Shown here: piece by piece, positions 25,140 to 34,643 of the stretch
How the letters are laid out: each line of letters opens with the position of its first letter
Position numbering within the stretch: position 1 is the first letter of the stretch
Assembly (NCBI GenBank): GCA_017559505.1
Contig: JAFYSF010000007.1
Coordinates: forward strand, 62,001 to 126,000
Direction of reading: 5' to 3'
Length of the DNA: 64,000 nucleotides
Origin: Paludibacteraceae bacterium
GTDB lineage: Bacteria; Bacteroidota; Bacteroidia; Bacteroidales; Paludibacteraceae
Translations under genes and position numbers: made by a program
Notes under the pieces: model-generated
Seen by the model: only the letters and a program-made list of their open reading frames with translations
Databases searched by the model: none
What the model was told of the DNA's origin: nothing

Positions 25140-28100
25140 ATGCCACAATTCACACACTTACATGTACACACCCACTATTCTATCCTTGATGGTATGTCGA
25201 AGGTTGGGGATCTTATCGATAAATGTAAACGCACGGGGATGAATGCCATTGCCATCACCGACCATGGTAATATGTTTGGCATTAAAGAGTTAGTGGATAC
25301 TGCCGCTAAGGTTAACGGAAAAGTCAAAGATGCTATCAAGGAACTCAAAAAAGAACTTAAAAAAGCCGAAGAGGAAAACAATTCGGATTCTATTGATGAG
25401 ATAAAAGCAAAAATCGAAGCTAAAGAAAAAGAGTTTTTCAAACCTATCATTGGCTGCGAGGCATATTGCGCCCGTCGTTCTTTAACAAATAAGGACAAGG
25501 ACTACAAAACCATAAATCCCGAAAATGGCAAAGAACAAATAGTCGATGCATCTGGCTACCACTTAGTGCTTTTGGCTAAAAATCCAAAGGGATACGAAAA
25601 TCTCTGTAAAATCATCTCAACTGCTTGGATTGATGGCTATTATCGTCGTCCGCGTATCGACAAAGAAATACTAAAAGCACATAGCGAAGGACTTATAATT
25701 TGCTCGGCTTGCCTTGGTGGTGAAATTCCTCAACATATCATTGCAGGCAATCTCGAAGCGGCAGAAAAAAGCATCATGTGGTTTAAGGAAATATTTGGCG
25801 ATGACTATTACCTCGAAATACAACGCCATAAAACCGACAAACCTGGTGCTGACCAAAATGTTTATCAACGCCAAAAACAAGTTAATAAAGTAATACTTGA
25901 ATTGGCAAAAAAAACTAATACAAAGGTAATTGCGACTAACGACGTACACTTTGTTGAAGAAGAACATGCCGAAGCTCACGACCGACTAATCTGTCTTTCT
26001 ACGGGTAAAGACCTCGACGACCCTAATCGTATGCGCTACACCAAACAAGAGTGGCTAAAAACACCTGAGGAAATGGCTGAAATATTTGCCGATGTACCCG
26101 AAGCTTTGACTAATACAATAGAAATTGCCGATAAGGTAGAGGTTTATAGTCTCGACCGCGGACCTATTATGCCTATGTTCGACATTCCTGCCGATTTTGG
26201 TACTGAAGAAGAATATCGCCAAAAATTCACTCACGAAGACCTATTCAACGAATTTACTCGCAACGAGAAAGGTGAAGTGGTAATGAGCCAAGAGGATGCC
26301 GAAAAGAAAATAAAAGCTATTGGTGGCTACGAGCGATTATATCGTATTAAATTGGAAGCAGATTATCTTCGCAAGTTAGCTCTCGATGGTGCAAAATTAC
26401 GCTATGGCGATCCTGTGCCTGATGACACAATGGAACGTATTGTTTTTGAATTACATATTATGAAAACAATGGGTTTCCCTGGCTACTTCCTCATTGTGCA
26501 AGATTTTATTGCTGCTGCACGCGGAATGGGTGTGTCTGTAGGTCCGGGTCGTGGTTCTGCCGCTGGTTCTGTAGTAGCATACTGCCTAAAAATCACCGAC
26601 ATCGACCCTTTGAAATACGACCTACTTTTTGAGCGTTTCCTTAACCCCGATCGTATCTCTTTGCCCGATATTGATATCGACTTCGACGATGACGGACGTG
26701 GCGAGGTTTTACGTTGGGTAACAGAAAAATATGGCAAAGAAAAGGTTGCTCACATTATTACATACGGCACAATGGCAACTAAATCATCTATCAAAGACGT
26801 TGGGCGTGTGCAGAATGTGCCTCTTCCTGACGTAAACCGCCTAACTGGTCTTATTCCCGATAAGTTCGGAGATGACAAAGCCGACCCTAAAACAGGTAAA
26901 GTACCAAAGGTAAATATCAAAAACTGCCTTAAATATGTACCTGAATTGGCAGAAGCTCGCAATGGAGACGACCGCAATCTTGCCGATACTCTAAAATATG
27001 CCGAAATGCTTGAAGGCACTGTACGCCAAACTGGTGTACATGCTTGTGGTGTCATTATCGGAGCTGATGACTTAAAAAAATTTGCCCCTCTATCAACTGC
27101 CCAAGACAAAGATACCAACGAGGATATGTTGGTTACACAATACGAAGGTTCTGTTATTGAGTCAGTTGGACTTATCAAAATGGACTTCTTGGGTCTTAAA
27201 ACCCTATCCATTATTAAAGAAGCCCTCAGAAATATCAAAAAATCAAAAGGCATTGATATTGATATAGACAAAATTCCTATCGACGATGCCGAAACATATA
27301 AATTATATAGCGAAGGGCGCACAATTGGTACGTTCCAATTCGAGTCGCCTGGTATGCAAAAATACCTAAAGGAACTACAACCATCTGTATTTGAAGACTT
27401 AATTGCAATGAATGCCTTATATCGTCCAGGTCCAATGGATTATATTCCACAATTTATTGCTCGTAAACATGGTCGCGAACCAATCGAATACGACTTGGAC
27501 TGTATGGAGATGTATCTTAAAGATACTTACGGCATTACAGTATATCAAGAGCAGGTAATGCTTCTCTCTCGTTTGTTAGCTAATTTTACTCGTGGTGAAT
27601 CGGATGCTTTGCGTAAAGCAATGGGTAAAAAATTGCGCGACAAACTTGACCAAATGAAACCTCAGTTTATTTCTCAAGGACAAAGCAATGGTCACGATCC
27701 TGCAAAATTAGAAAAAATTTGGACCGACTGGGAAAAATTTGCCTCTTATGCATTCAACAAATCTCACGCAACTTGCTACTCTTGGGTATCATATCAAACT
27801 GCATATCTAAAGGCTCACTACCCTGCCGAATTCATGGCGGCCAACTTGACTCGAAATAAAGACAACATTTCGGACGTAACCAAATTCATGGACGAATGTA
27901 AAAATATGGGGTTGTTGGTTAAAGGACCTGACGTAAATGAATCGGAACTCAATTTTACAGTAAACCCCAAAGGTGAAATTCGTTTTGGTCTTGGAGGTAT
28001 CAAAGGTGTAGGCGAAGGTGCTGTAGAAAGCATTGTAAATGAACGTAAAGCAAATGGTCCATTCAAATCTATATTTGATTTCATTGAACGCGTCAACCTA

Positions 28101-29069
28101 AATTCTTGTAATAAAAAAACTATCGAATCTTTGGCTCTGTCAGGTGCTTTCGATTGTTTCGAAGATGTAACTCGCGAACAATATTTTGCTATTAATCCTA
28201 AAGGCGAACAAACCCTTGAAACTCTAATTCGATATGGCAACCGCTATCAACAAGATAAACAAATGAATACTAATTCATTATTTGGCGAATTAGACGATGA
28301 TACTCTCGAAATACCTAAGCCCGAAATTCCAAAAACTGAACCTTGGTCAACCCTCGAACGCCTTAGCAAAGAAAAAGAATATGTAGGTATATTCTTATCT
28401 TCTCACCCTCTCGACCAATATCGTGTACCTATTCAATACGCATGCGTCAATTTGAACCAAATCGACGAAATGAAAAAAAATAGAGATAGCAAAACTTTCA
28501 CTGTTGCTGGTATCGTAACCGCATGTCGCGAAGGTATGACCAAAAAAAGTACACCATTCGGAATACTTACACTGCAAGACTATACTGGTAGTTACGATTT
28601 TCCTCTATTTGGCAACGACTACACTACTTATCGCAATTATCTAAAAGAAAACCTTTTTGTTGCCATAATTGTAAAAACTCAAGAACGTGGCAGTGATTGG
28701 AAGTATCCATCTAAAAAAGATGAAAATACTCAAAAAGAATTCGAAACAAAAATTCTTAAAATGGAACTACTCGAAAACGTAGCTACCAAACTTATCAAAA
28801 AAGTAACAATCGCACTGCAATTAGGTAAAATAAATGCTACACTCACTCACAAATTATTAGAAATCTTAGATGGCAATAATGGTGATACAGAACTATTTCT
28901 AGAAGTACACGACCCTGAAAGCCGCAGTAACGTTAGCCTAAAATCAAAGAAAATTCATATCAATCCAACTAATAATTTAATCAACGAATTAGAAATATTA
29001 GAAAAAGATGGGTCTATTAAATTTTGGATAAATAACAACCAAAATTCAAAAATAGAAAAAGAAGAATGA
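25140..29069 (+). CDS. dnaE: DNA polymerase III subunit alpha
   Basis: The replicative polymerase, 1309 residues. An N-terminal PHP domain starts at FTHLHVHTHYSILDGMSKV. The polymerase core has VGPGRGSAAGS and the catalytic aspartates in PDIDIDFDDD (510, 512, 514). Helix-hairpin-helix and OB-fold (FTVAGIVTACREG) regions follow. A Lys/Glu-rich stretch in the PHP domain (around residues 60-100) is an insertion seen in many Bacteroidetes DnaE. Intact over its full length. Confidence 0.97.
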   Translation: MPQFTHLHVHTHYSILDGMSKVGDLIDKCKRTGMNAIAITDHGNMFGIKELVDTAAKVNGKVKDAIKELKKELKKAEEENNSDSIDEIKAKIEAKEKEFFKPIIGCEAYCARRSLTNKDKDYKTINPENGKEQIVDASGYHLVLLAKNPKGYENLCKIISTAWIDGYYRRPRIDKEILKAHSEGLIICSACLGGEIPQHIIAGNLEAAEKSIMWFKEIFGDDYYLEIQRHKTDKPGADQNVYQRQKQVNKVILELAKKTNTKVIATNDVHFVEEEHAEAHDRLICLSTGKDLDDPNRMRYTKQEWLKTPEEMAEIFADVPEALTNTIEIADKVEVYSLDRGPIMPMFDIPADFGTEEEYRQKFTHEDLFNEFTRNEKGEVVMSQEDAEKKIKAIGGYERLYRIKLEADYLRKLALDGAKLRYGDPVPDDTMERIVFELHIMKTMGFPGYFLIVQDFIAAARGMGVSVGPGRGSAAGSVVAYCLKITDIDPLKYDLLFERFLNPDRISLPDIDIDFDDDGRGEVLRWVTEKYGKEKVAHIITYGTMATKSSIKDVGRVQNVPLPDVNRLTGLIPDKFGDDKADPKTGKVPKVNIKNCLKYVPELAEARNGDDRNLADTLKYAEMLEGTVRQTGVHACGVIIGADDLKKFAPLSTAQDKDTNEDMLVTQYEGSVIESVGLIKMDFLGLKTLSIIKEALRNIKKSKGIDIDIDKIPIDDAETYKLYSEGRTIGTFQFESPGMQKYLKELQPSVFEDLIAMNALYRPGPMDYIPQFIARKHGREPIEYDLDCMEMYLKDTYGITVYQEQVMLLSRLLANFTRGESDALRKAMGKKLRDKLDQMKPQFISQGQSNGHDPAKLEKIWTDWEKFASYAFNKSHATCYSWVSYQTAYLKAHYPAEFMAANLTRNKDNISDVTKFMDECKNMGLLVKGPDVNESELNFTVNPKGEIRFGLGGIKGVGEGAVESIVNERKANGPFKSIFDFIERVNLNSCNKKTIESLALSGAFDCFEDVTREQYFAINPKGEQTLETLIRYGNRYQQDKQMNTNSLFGELDDDTLEIPKPEIPKTEPWSTLERLSKEKEYVGIFLSSHPLDQYRVPIQYACVNLNQIDEMKKNRDSKTFTVAGIVTACREGMTKKSTPFGILTLQDYTGSYDFPLFGNDYTTYRNYLKENLFVAIIVKTQERGSDWKYPSKKDENTQKEFETKILKMELLENVATKLIKKVTIALQLGKINATLTHKLLEILDGNNGDTELFLEVHDPESRSNVSLKSKKIHINPTNNLINELEILEKDGSIKFWINNNQNSKIEKEE

Positions 29070-29121
29070 AATTTTAACAAAAATTATGATTTAAAAAGGT
29101 ATAATTATAAATTAAAATCGT

Positions 29122-29129
29122 TACCTTTG
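29122..29129 (+). promoter_or_regulatory. -7 box for trxA
   Basis: TACCTTTG, about 107 bp before the trxA start. The leader carries AATAACTAATATTAATCATT repeats (family G). No good -33 TTTG. Confidence 0.5.
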
Positions 29130-29235
29130 CAAAAGTGAACGCATAGCATTCGGTTTATACCAAAACATAGGCGTTAATCACTAAAAAACAATTATTAATA
29201 ACTAATATTAATCATTAATAACTAAACTTTAAATT

Positions 29236-29556
29236 ATGGCATTACACATTACAGATGCTAACTTCAGAGAAGTTTTAGCAAACAACGCAGTAGTTGTTGT
29301 AGATTTTGGTGCTGCTTGGTGCGGACCATGTAAATCACTTCAACCAGTTATCGACAAAATTGCAACAGCATACGAAGGTCGTGCAGCAGTAGGTAAAATA
29401 GATATCGAAGAATCTCCAGAAACTACAGAAGAATTCGCAATTCGTTCTGTTCCAACTATCCTCTTCTTCAAAAACGGAGAAATGGTTCCTGGTAAAAAAA
29501 TCGTTGGTGCTACATCAGAAGCAAAAATCACTGCTATCATCGACGAAATTCTTTAA
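29236..29556 (+). CDS. trxA: Thioredoxin
   Basis: A 106-residue cytoplasmic disulphide reductase with the active site WCGPCK (28-33), the cis-Pro loop VPTILFFKNGE and a C-terminal helix. Length and motifs are those of an ordinary thioredoxin. Monocistronic: it has its own -7 box and a shared terminator with the convergent sigma factor gene. Confidence 0.96.
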   Translation: MALHITDANFREVLANNAVVVVDFGAAWCGPCKSLQPVIDKIATAYEGRAAVGKIDIEESPETTEEFAIRSVPTILFFKNGEMVPGKKIVGATSEAKITAIIDEIL

Positions 29557-29565
29557 TATACAATA

Positions 29566-29606
29566 AAAAAAGAGAGGAGATAAACATTTATCTCCTCTCT
29601 TTTTTA
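29566..29606. terminator. Bidirectional terminator between trxA and the sigma factor gene
   Basis: AGAGAGGAGATAAA (29571-29584) pairs with TTTATCTCCTCTCT (29587-29600), with an A run on the left and a T run on the right. The stop codon of the convergent gene is inside the T run. Confidence 0.9.
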
Positions 29607-30221
29607 GTATTCAAATATCTTCTCTAAATCGCGCACCAAATTATATTTCTCTGCATTTTTACGCATATTTATCAGTGCATACCGCATACGCCCAAGAGCC
29701 GTATTAATCGAAATATTTTCCAAATCTGCAATCTCCTTAAACGACAAATCCTGATAATAACGCATCATAACTATTTTGCGTTGATCATTAGGCAACATCG
29801 ATATAAGCATCTCAACATCACGCAAAGCCTCCTCTTTTTCTATTGTATCATGAGCTGAATAATCCAACAATTCTGCCTCATTAAACAAATCTCTAGCCTC
29901 ATCGCCATCATTTGAAATAATTTTTTCTGATGACAAACGACGATAATGATCAATCGTTTGATTATGAGCAATACGCATAACCCAACCTACGAACTTATTG
30001 CCCGCATCATAATAACGACCTTGTTTTATAGTCGTAATAACTTTAATAAATGTATCTTGGAAAATATCATCGGCGATGCTGTGTTCATGCACTATATTGA
30101 ATATATAGGTGTACACTCTGTCCTTATGACGCATCAAAAGAATTTCAAACGCACCATTATCGCCTTCTGCAAAACTACGCACCAAATCTTCGTCGGTGAC
30201 CATCAATCTATTAACTTCCAT
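29604..30221 (-). CDS. ECF-type RNA polymerase sigma factor
   Basis: A 205-residue sigma-70 family protein with region 2 (AFEILLMRHKDRVYTYIFNIV, DDIFQDTFIKV, FVGWVMRIAHNQTIDHYRR) and region 4 (LPNDQRKIVMMRYYQDLSFKEIADLENISINTALGRM). No anti-sigma gene is adjacent, and the spacer between regions 2 and 4 is acidic. Its regulon is not visible from the window. Confidence 0.93.
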   Translation of the reverse strand: MEVNRLMVTDEDLVRSFAEGDNGAFEILLMRHKDRVYTYIFNIVHEHSIADDIFQDTFIKVITTIKQGRYYDAGNKFVGWVMRIAHNQTIDHYRRLSSEKIISNDGDEARDLFNEAELLDYSAHDTIEKEEALRDVEMLISMLPNDQRKIVMMRYYQDLSFKEIADLENISINTALGRMRYALINMRKNAEKYNLVRDLEKIFEY

Positions 30222-30479
30222 CTTTTAATAATTTAGCATAATCGAAAAAAACGAGCAAATAAACTCTAAATTTTCAATTATCAGTTTTCAATTAAAATAA
30301 TGGTAGTCGTTTACTTATAGGCAATATATTTTTTTACGTTTGAATGTGCAAATTTAGACATAAAAACCGAAACTACCAAATTTTTCAACATTTTTTTATT
30401 TTTCATTGCCTGTTCAATCTAATTTTTGTAACTTTGCATTTATCTCGTAAAAAGAAAAAAATAGCAAATTATCTCGATT
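30222..30479. other. Divergent intergenic region, sigma factor / tsaB
   Basis: Contains TAACTTTG (30429-30436) with ATTG 20 bp upstream as promoter for tsaB. No gene or array repeat is seen in the rest. Confidence 0.6.
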
Positions 30480-31145
30480 ATGGCTAACATATTACTAATA
30501 GAAACTTCTGCCGAAATATGCAGTGTTGCTGTGGCTTGCAATGGCAAAATACTAAATATACAAATGAGCAACGAGGCAATGCAACATGCCACCCATTTAC
30601 CAGTTTACATCGAAGCAGCAATGAAACTAATCCGCGAACAAAACATCTCGCTCGATGCCGTTGCTGTCAGCGGAGGTCCAGGTTCATACACAGGCTTACG
30701 CATCGGGGTTTCTACAGCCAAAGGCCTCTGCTATGCTCTTGGTTGTAAACTCATTGCACTCGACACTCTCAAAATCATAGCAACTGCATTACAACAAGAC
30801 GCTCCTGCGAATGCCGTAATTTGCCCATTAATCGACGCTCGTCGCATGGAGGTTTACACTGCAATGTACGACAATTCGCTAAACGAACTATCTCCTGCCG
30901 AAGCCAAAATTATCGACGAAAATAGTTTTTCTGATATCGACCGCCCTATCTACTTCTGTGGTAGCGGAGCCGAAAAATGCTCTAATGTAATCAAAAATCC
31001 AAATGCTCAATTCATTACATCAGTAAAACCTACCGTCAACATGATGGTCGGCTTGGCAGAAGAAGCATACCGCAACAACCAATTCGAAGACGTAGCATAC
31101 TACGAACCATTCTATCTCAAAGAGTTCTACAGTACACAAAAATAA
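30480..31145 (+). CDS. tsaB: tRNA N6-threonylcarbamoyladenosine synthesis protein TsaB
   Basis: TsaB is the non-catalytic partner of TsaD in making t6A37 of ANN-decoding tRNAs. The 221-residue protein has the N-terminal ASKHA strand LLIETSAEICSVAV, the loop SGGPGSYTGLRIGVSTAKGLCY and VICPLIDARRMEVYTAMY. Length is normal. Downstream genes DUF4290, a nuclease-fold protein and holA follow closely on the same strand. Confidence 0.95.
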   Translation: MANILLIETSAEICSVAVACNGKILNIQMSNEAMQHATHLPVYIEAAMKLIREQNISLDAVAVSGGPGSYTGLRIGVSTAKGLCYALGCKLIALDTLKIIATALQQDAPANAVICPLIDARRMEVYTAMYDNSLNELSPAEAKIIDENSFSDIDRPIYFCGSGAEKCSNVIKNPNAQFITSVKPTVNMMVGLAEEAYRNNQFEDVAYYEPFYLKEFYSTQK

Positions 31146-31161
31146 TCAGCCTCCCCCTCTT

Positions 31162-31716
31162 ATGAAAGAACTAATCCTTCCAGAATACGGACGCAACATA
31201 CAAAATATGGTCGAAATAGCTATGACTATCTCCGACCGCAACGAACGCAATCGCTGTGCGCGTAGCATAATCAACTGCATGGGCAATCTTTTCCCATATC
31301 TTCGCGACAACGATGCCTTTCAACACAAACTTTGGGATCACCTTGCTCTTATGTCAAACTTCCAATTAGACATAGATTACCCCTACGAAATAACTCCACC
31401 CGAAGACATTCACCCTACCCCTGAGTCTATTCCGCTACCTAACAATCAGATACGCGAACGCCACTACGGTCGCTTCATCGACGATTTCATCCAACGCATA
31501 TCTACCGACCCAACAATTCTCAGCCAACAACCATTACTCATACTTATTGCCAATTTCATGAAGCGTTGCTATCACACCTACAATCAAGAAGTTATCAACG
31601 ACGAAATAATCTTTGACGACCTACATCGTCTTAGCAATGGCGCTATCGACCTACGCAACAAAAACATCAAACTCCAAGACACTCAATACAAGAAAAACAA
31701 CAAAAACAAAAAATGA
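31162..31716 (+). CDS. DUF4290 family protein
   Basis: A 184-residue protein opening LILPEYGRNIQNMVEIAMTI, the hallmark of DUF4290, a Bacteroidetes-specific soluble family of unknown function. The C-terminus is a lysine/asparagine-rich tail (KKNNKNKK). Its stop codon overlaps the next start (ATGA), so the two are translationally coupled. Confidence 0.85.
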   Translation: MKELILPEYGRNIQNMVEIAMTISDRNERNRCARSIINCMGNLFPYLRDNDAFQHKLWDHLALMSNFQLDIDYPYEITPPEDIHPTPESIPLPNNQIRERHYGRFIDDFIQRISTDPTILSQQPLLILIANFMKRCYHTYNQEVINDEIIFDDLHRLSNGAIDLRNKNIKLQDTQYKKNNKNKK

Positions 31717-32177
31717 ATTATGAACCTCTGAACATGCCCGACTATAGCGACCGTATCCGTCTGCGCAAGCAAGATGAACAGTTGCAGATATTTGACTCTA
31801 TACGAGGCAAATGGCTTGTTCTAACTCCTGAAGAATGGGTGCGCCAAAACACAATTATATACATATCCGACACACTCGAAGCCCCCATCTCACGCATAGC
31901 CAACGAAGTCGGCATCACCTACAACGGACTCACTAAGCGTTGCGACTCTATCATCTACGACGACTATGGCAATCCGCTCATAATCATTGAATACAAACGC
32001 ACCGATGTGCAAATCACACAACGCGTATTCGACCAAATCGCCACCTACAACATGCAACTCCAAGTACCCTATCTCATCGTTAGCAACGGACTTCAACACA
32101 TTCTCTGCAAGGTCGATTTCGAACAAAAAAAATACATTTTCGCACAACAATGGCCAAAATATAACGACCTAAAATAA
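31713..32177 (+). CDS. HsdR N-terminal-like (PD-(D/E)xK fold) protein
   Basis: A 154-residue protein with a leading LNMPDYSDRIRLRKQDEQLQIFD region and a nuclease-type core: RCDSIIYDDYGNPLIIIEYKR gives the D..E-x-K signature. It resembles the type I restriction HsdR N-terminal domain, but no hsdM/hsdS lies nearby. In Bacteroidetes this short form is commonly found beside holA, so a DNA repair or housekeeping role is more likely than restriction. Coupled to DUF4290 by a 4-bp overlap. Confidence 0.75.
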   Translation: MNYEPLNMPDYSDRIRLRKQDEQLQIFDSIRGKWLVLTPEEWVRQNTIIYISDTLEAPISRIANEVGITYNGLTKRCDSIIYDDYGNPLIIIEYKRTDVQITQRVFDQIATYNMQLQVPYLIVSNGLQHILCKVDFEQKKYIFAQQWPKYNDLK

Positions 32178-32188
32178 ACCCTAAAAAT

Positions 32189-32296
32189 ACACACTCTCAT
32201 TGTGTATTCAAAACCCAAAATCTCACCCTAACCTCAAGCAACCTTCAAGCAACCTTCACCGAAGAAGACTGACACACACTCTCATTGTGTATTACA
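32189..32296 (+). repeat. Repeat family E, copy 2
   Basis: Two ACACTCTCATTGTGTATT ends surround TCAAGCAACCTTCAAGCAAC and GAAGAAGACTGACAC. Lies between the nuclease-fold gene and holA. Confidence 0.85.
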
Positions 32297-32316
32297 AAAC
32301 AAAAAAATAAAAAACG

Positions 32317-33339
32317 ATGGCAAAACAAGCAGGACCAACATATCAGCAGATAATCACCCAAATGAAATCAGGCGATTGGAAACCTATCTATCTCCTCATG
32401 GGCGAAGAAGACTACTACATCGACCTCATTGCCGACTATATCGAAAAAAATCTGCTCACCGACGACGAAAAAGAGTTCAACATGACTCTTCTATACGGCA
32501 AAGACACCACCTGCGACGATATCATTATGGCAGCACGACGCTACCCTATGATGAGTCAATATCAGCTCATTATGGTGCGCGAAGCTCAAAATATTAAGAA
32601 TTTCGACAATCTCAGTGCCTACCTCAAACAGCCACTCTCATCAAGCGTCATCGTCCTTTGCCACAAACATGGCTCTGTCGATGGTCGCAAAAAGTTTGTT
32701 AAAGACATCGCTGCCAATGGCATTTTGTTCGAATCTAAACGCAAATACGACAACGAAATCCCATCTTGGATTACTGCCTACGTGCGCGAGCATAATGCCG
32801 ACATCGAGCCTAAAGCAGCCAATCTCCTTGCCGAATTCCTTGGTACTCAGCTCAGTAAAATCGTCAACGAGGTCGACAAACTACTCATTCTCCTCGAAAA
32901 CCAAGACACTCGTCGCATCGACTCCGCCATGGTCGAACGCAATATTGGCATATCTAAGGACTACAACAACTTCGAACTCGTCAAGGCTATTGGCGACCGC
33001 GACATACTCAAAATCAACCGCATAATCGACCACTTTGCCAAAGACCCTAAGAACAACCCAATCGTAGTAACCACAACAGTAGTCTTTAACTTTTTCTCTA
33101 ACCTACTGCTCTACCACTCGTTACGCGATAAATCACAACCCAACGTAGCTGCCGAATTAGGCATCAACCCTTATTTCGTAAAAGACTACCAACACGCAGC
33201 CACAATCTACAACTCCACTCGTACTCTCTATGCCTTAGGTCTCATCCGCGAACTCGATGTGCGCAGCAAAGGTTTTGGCGATTCCAACACCTCTCATCGC
33301 GACCTACTCCGCGAAATAATGTTCAAAATAACACATTAA
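32317..33339 (+). CDS. holA: DNA polymerase III subunit delta
   Basis: HolA opens the beta clamp during loading. The 340-residue protein has the family N-terminus YLLMGEEDYYIDLIADYI, the AARRYPMMSQYQLIMVREAQ strand, EFLGTQLSKIVNEVDKL and the C-terminal RELDVRSKGFG helix. Length is typical. The start codon is 20 bp after repeat family E. Confidence 0.93.
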   Translation: MAKQAGPTYQQIITQMKSGDWKPIYLLMGEEDYYIDLIADYIEKNLLTDDEKEFNMTLLYGKDTTCDDIIMAARRYPMMSQYQLIMVREAQNIKNFDNLSAYLKQPLSSSVIVLCHKHGSVDGRKKFVKDIAANGILFESKRKYDNEIPSWITAYVREHNADIEPKAANLLAEFLGTQLSKIVNEVDKLLILLENQDTRRIDSAMVERNIGISKDYNNFELVKAIGDRDILKINRIIDHFAKDPKNNPIVVTTTVVFNFFSNLLLYHSLRDKSQPNVAAELGINPYFVKDYQHAATIYNSTRTLYALGLIRELDVRSKGFGDSNTSHRDLLREIMFKITH

Positions 33340-33345
33340 TACACA

Positions 33346-33424
33346 GTCAACTGACAAAAGTCTACAGTCTACAGACAACTAACCTAAAAGACTGTTGACC
33401 GTTGACCGTTGACCTTAGACTTTA
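33346..33424 (+). repeat. Family C repeats (GACTGTT / GTCTACAG) before the dehydrogenase gene
   Basis: AGTCTACAGTCTACAG followed by GACTGTTGACCGTTGACCG and GACTTTAAAACTATG at the start codon. The same GACTTTAAA..ATG junction occurs before mnmE and aroE. Confidence 0.8.
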
Positions 33425-33429
33425 AAACT

Positions 33430-34383
33430 ATGAATATCTTACTCACAACCCGATTGCCTTTCGAAGGCTTCACCTCTATTAGCGAGCATAACATAATTAT
33501 GCCCGAAAACGCAAAATTCACACCCGAAGAATTAACTGCACGTTTGGCTGATGCCGATATACTCCTCTCTACTTTCGACTACAAAATCACAGCCGAAATG
33601 ATTGCATCAGCCCCTAACCTCAAGTTGATTACCAACTTTGGCGTAGGCTTCAACAACGTGGATATTGCAGCTGCTCGCGACCGTGGCATACCCGTAACCA
33701 ACACTCCTGGTCCTGTCATCGAACCTACTGCCGAACATGCCTTCACTCTCATGTTAGCCATTTGCCACCGCACTGCCGAACTCGACCGCCGTATGCGCCA
33801 ACCTAATTCCGACATCGAATTTGGCGTAATGAACAATCTCGGCATCGCTATCTATGGTAAAACTCTCGGTATCATAGGCATGGGCAACATCGGACAGTCA
33901 ATCGCAGGTCGTGCCGTAGCTTGTGGCATGAAAATTATCTACAACAACCGCCGTCGCCTTCCTGAAGAAATCGAACGTCGCTACAATGCACAATACGTCG
34001 ACCTCGAAACCCTATTGCGCACTTCCGATTTCGTATCACTCAACCTTCCTTATACTCCTGATTCGCACCATATTATCAACGAAGATACTCTCTCTATGAT
34101 GAAACAAGGCGCAGTGCTCATCAACACAGCCCGTGGTGCCCATATCGACGAAGCTGCTCTCGTTCGCCATCTCCGCAATGGTCATCTCTATGGTGCTGCT
34201 CTCGATGTATATGAATTCGAACCTAAAGTAACACCCGAACTCCTCGAGCTCGACAACGTCGTCCTCTCTCCTCACATCGGCACAGGTACAATCGATGGCC
34301 GCATAGCCATGTGCCACTGTTGTTGCGACAATATCAACTGGTTCCTCCGTGGCGAACACGACAAAATGAATCGAGTAAACTAA
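33430..34383 (+). CDS. D-isomer-specific 2-hydroxyacid dehydrogenase
   Basis: A 317-residue NAD(P)-dependent oxidoreductase, glyoxylate/hydroxypyruvate reductase-like. It has the Rossmann motif GIIGMGNIGQSIAGRA, followed by NNRRR at the cofactor-specificity loop (Arg-rich, suggesting NADPH). The catalytic set is Arg in INTARGAHID, a Glu in YEFEP and His in LSPHIGTGT. The exact substrate is not certain. ATG 33430 is chosen over a TTG at 33409 because the latter lies in repeat DNA. Confidence 0.88.
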   Translation: MNILLTTRLPFEGFTSISEHNIIMPENAKFTPEELTARLADADILLSTFDYKITAEMIASAPNLKLITNFGVGFNNVDIAAARDRGIPVTNTPGPVIEPTAEHAFTLMLAICHRTAELDRRMRQPNSDIEFGVMNNLGIAIYGKTLGIIGMGNIGQSIAGRAVACGMKIIYNNRRRLPEEIERRYNAQYVDLETLLRTSDFVSLNLPYTPDSHHIINEDTLSMMKQGAVLINTARGAHIDEAALVRHLRNGHLYGAALDVYEFEPKVTPELLELDNVVLSPHIGTGTIDGRIAMCHCCCDNINWFLRGEHDKMNRVN

Positions 34384-34490
34384 AAAAAAATAACGACACA
34401 CACAATAAAACAATATCATAAGCCGTTACTATTGTACAAATCAATCGTTATTCACTAATAACTAATCATTAACAACTACAAAAACTGCCT

Positions 34491-34643
34491 ATGATAAAAA
34501 AATCTACTCTAACTAAACCTAAAAAATCACAACTCGTATCGCCAAAACAATCATCAGTCAATTTCTTACTATCATTTGCAGCATCATATCATGTTGCCAA
34601 GACCGACGATACAACCCCTATATGTGATTTTATTTTAAACTAA
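34491..34643 (+). CDS. 50-residue basic protein of unknown function
   Basis: ATG at 34491 opens a 50-codon frame. It has a Lys/Ser-rich start (MIKKSTLTKPKKSQLVSPK), then SSVNFLLSFAASYHV and an end PICDFILN. The pattern of a basic start, NFLLxFA core and final LN recalls very short Bacteroidetes proteins I have seen annotated as hypothetical; that link is from memory. The stop codon abuts the 269-bp inverted-repeat element, and the last codons overlap a stretch repeated at 2070-2094. Confidence 0.5.
   Translation: MIKKSTLTKPKKSQLVSPKQSSVNFLLSFAASYHVAKTDDTTPICDFILN

Noticed and set aside
31713..32177. Remnant of a type I restriction system
   Set aside because: Complete short protein with conserved-looking coupling to DUF4290 and no hsdM, hsdS or helicase part nearby.
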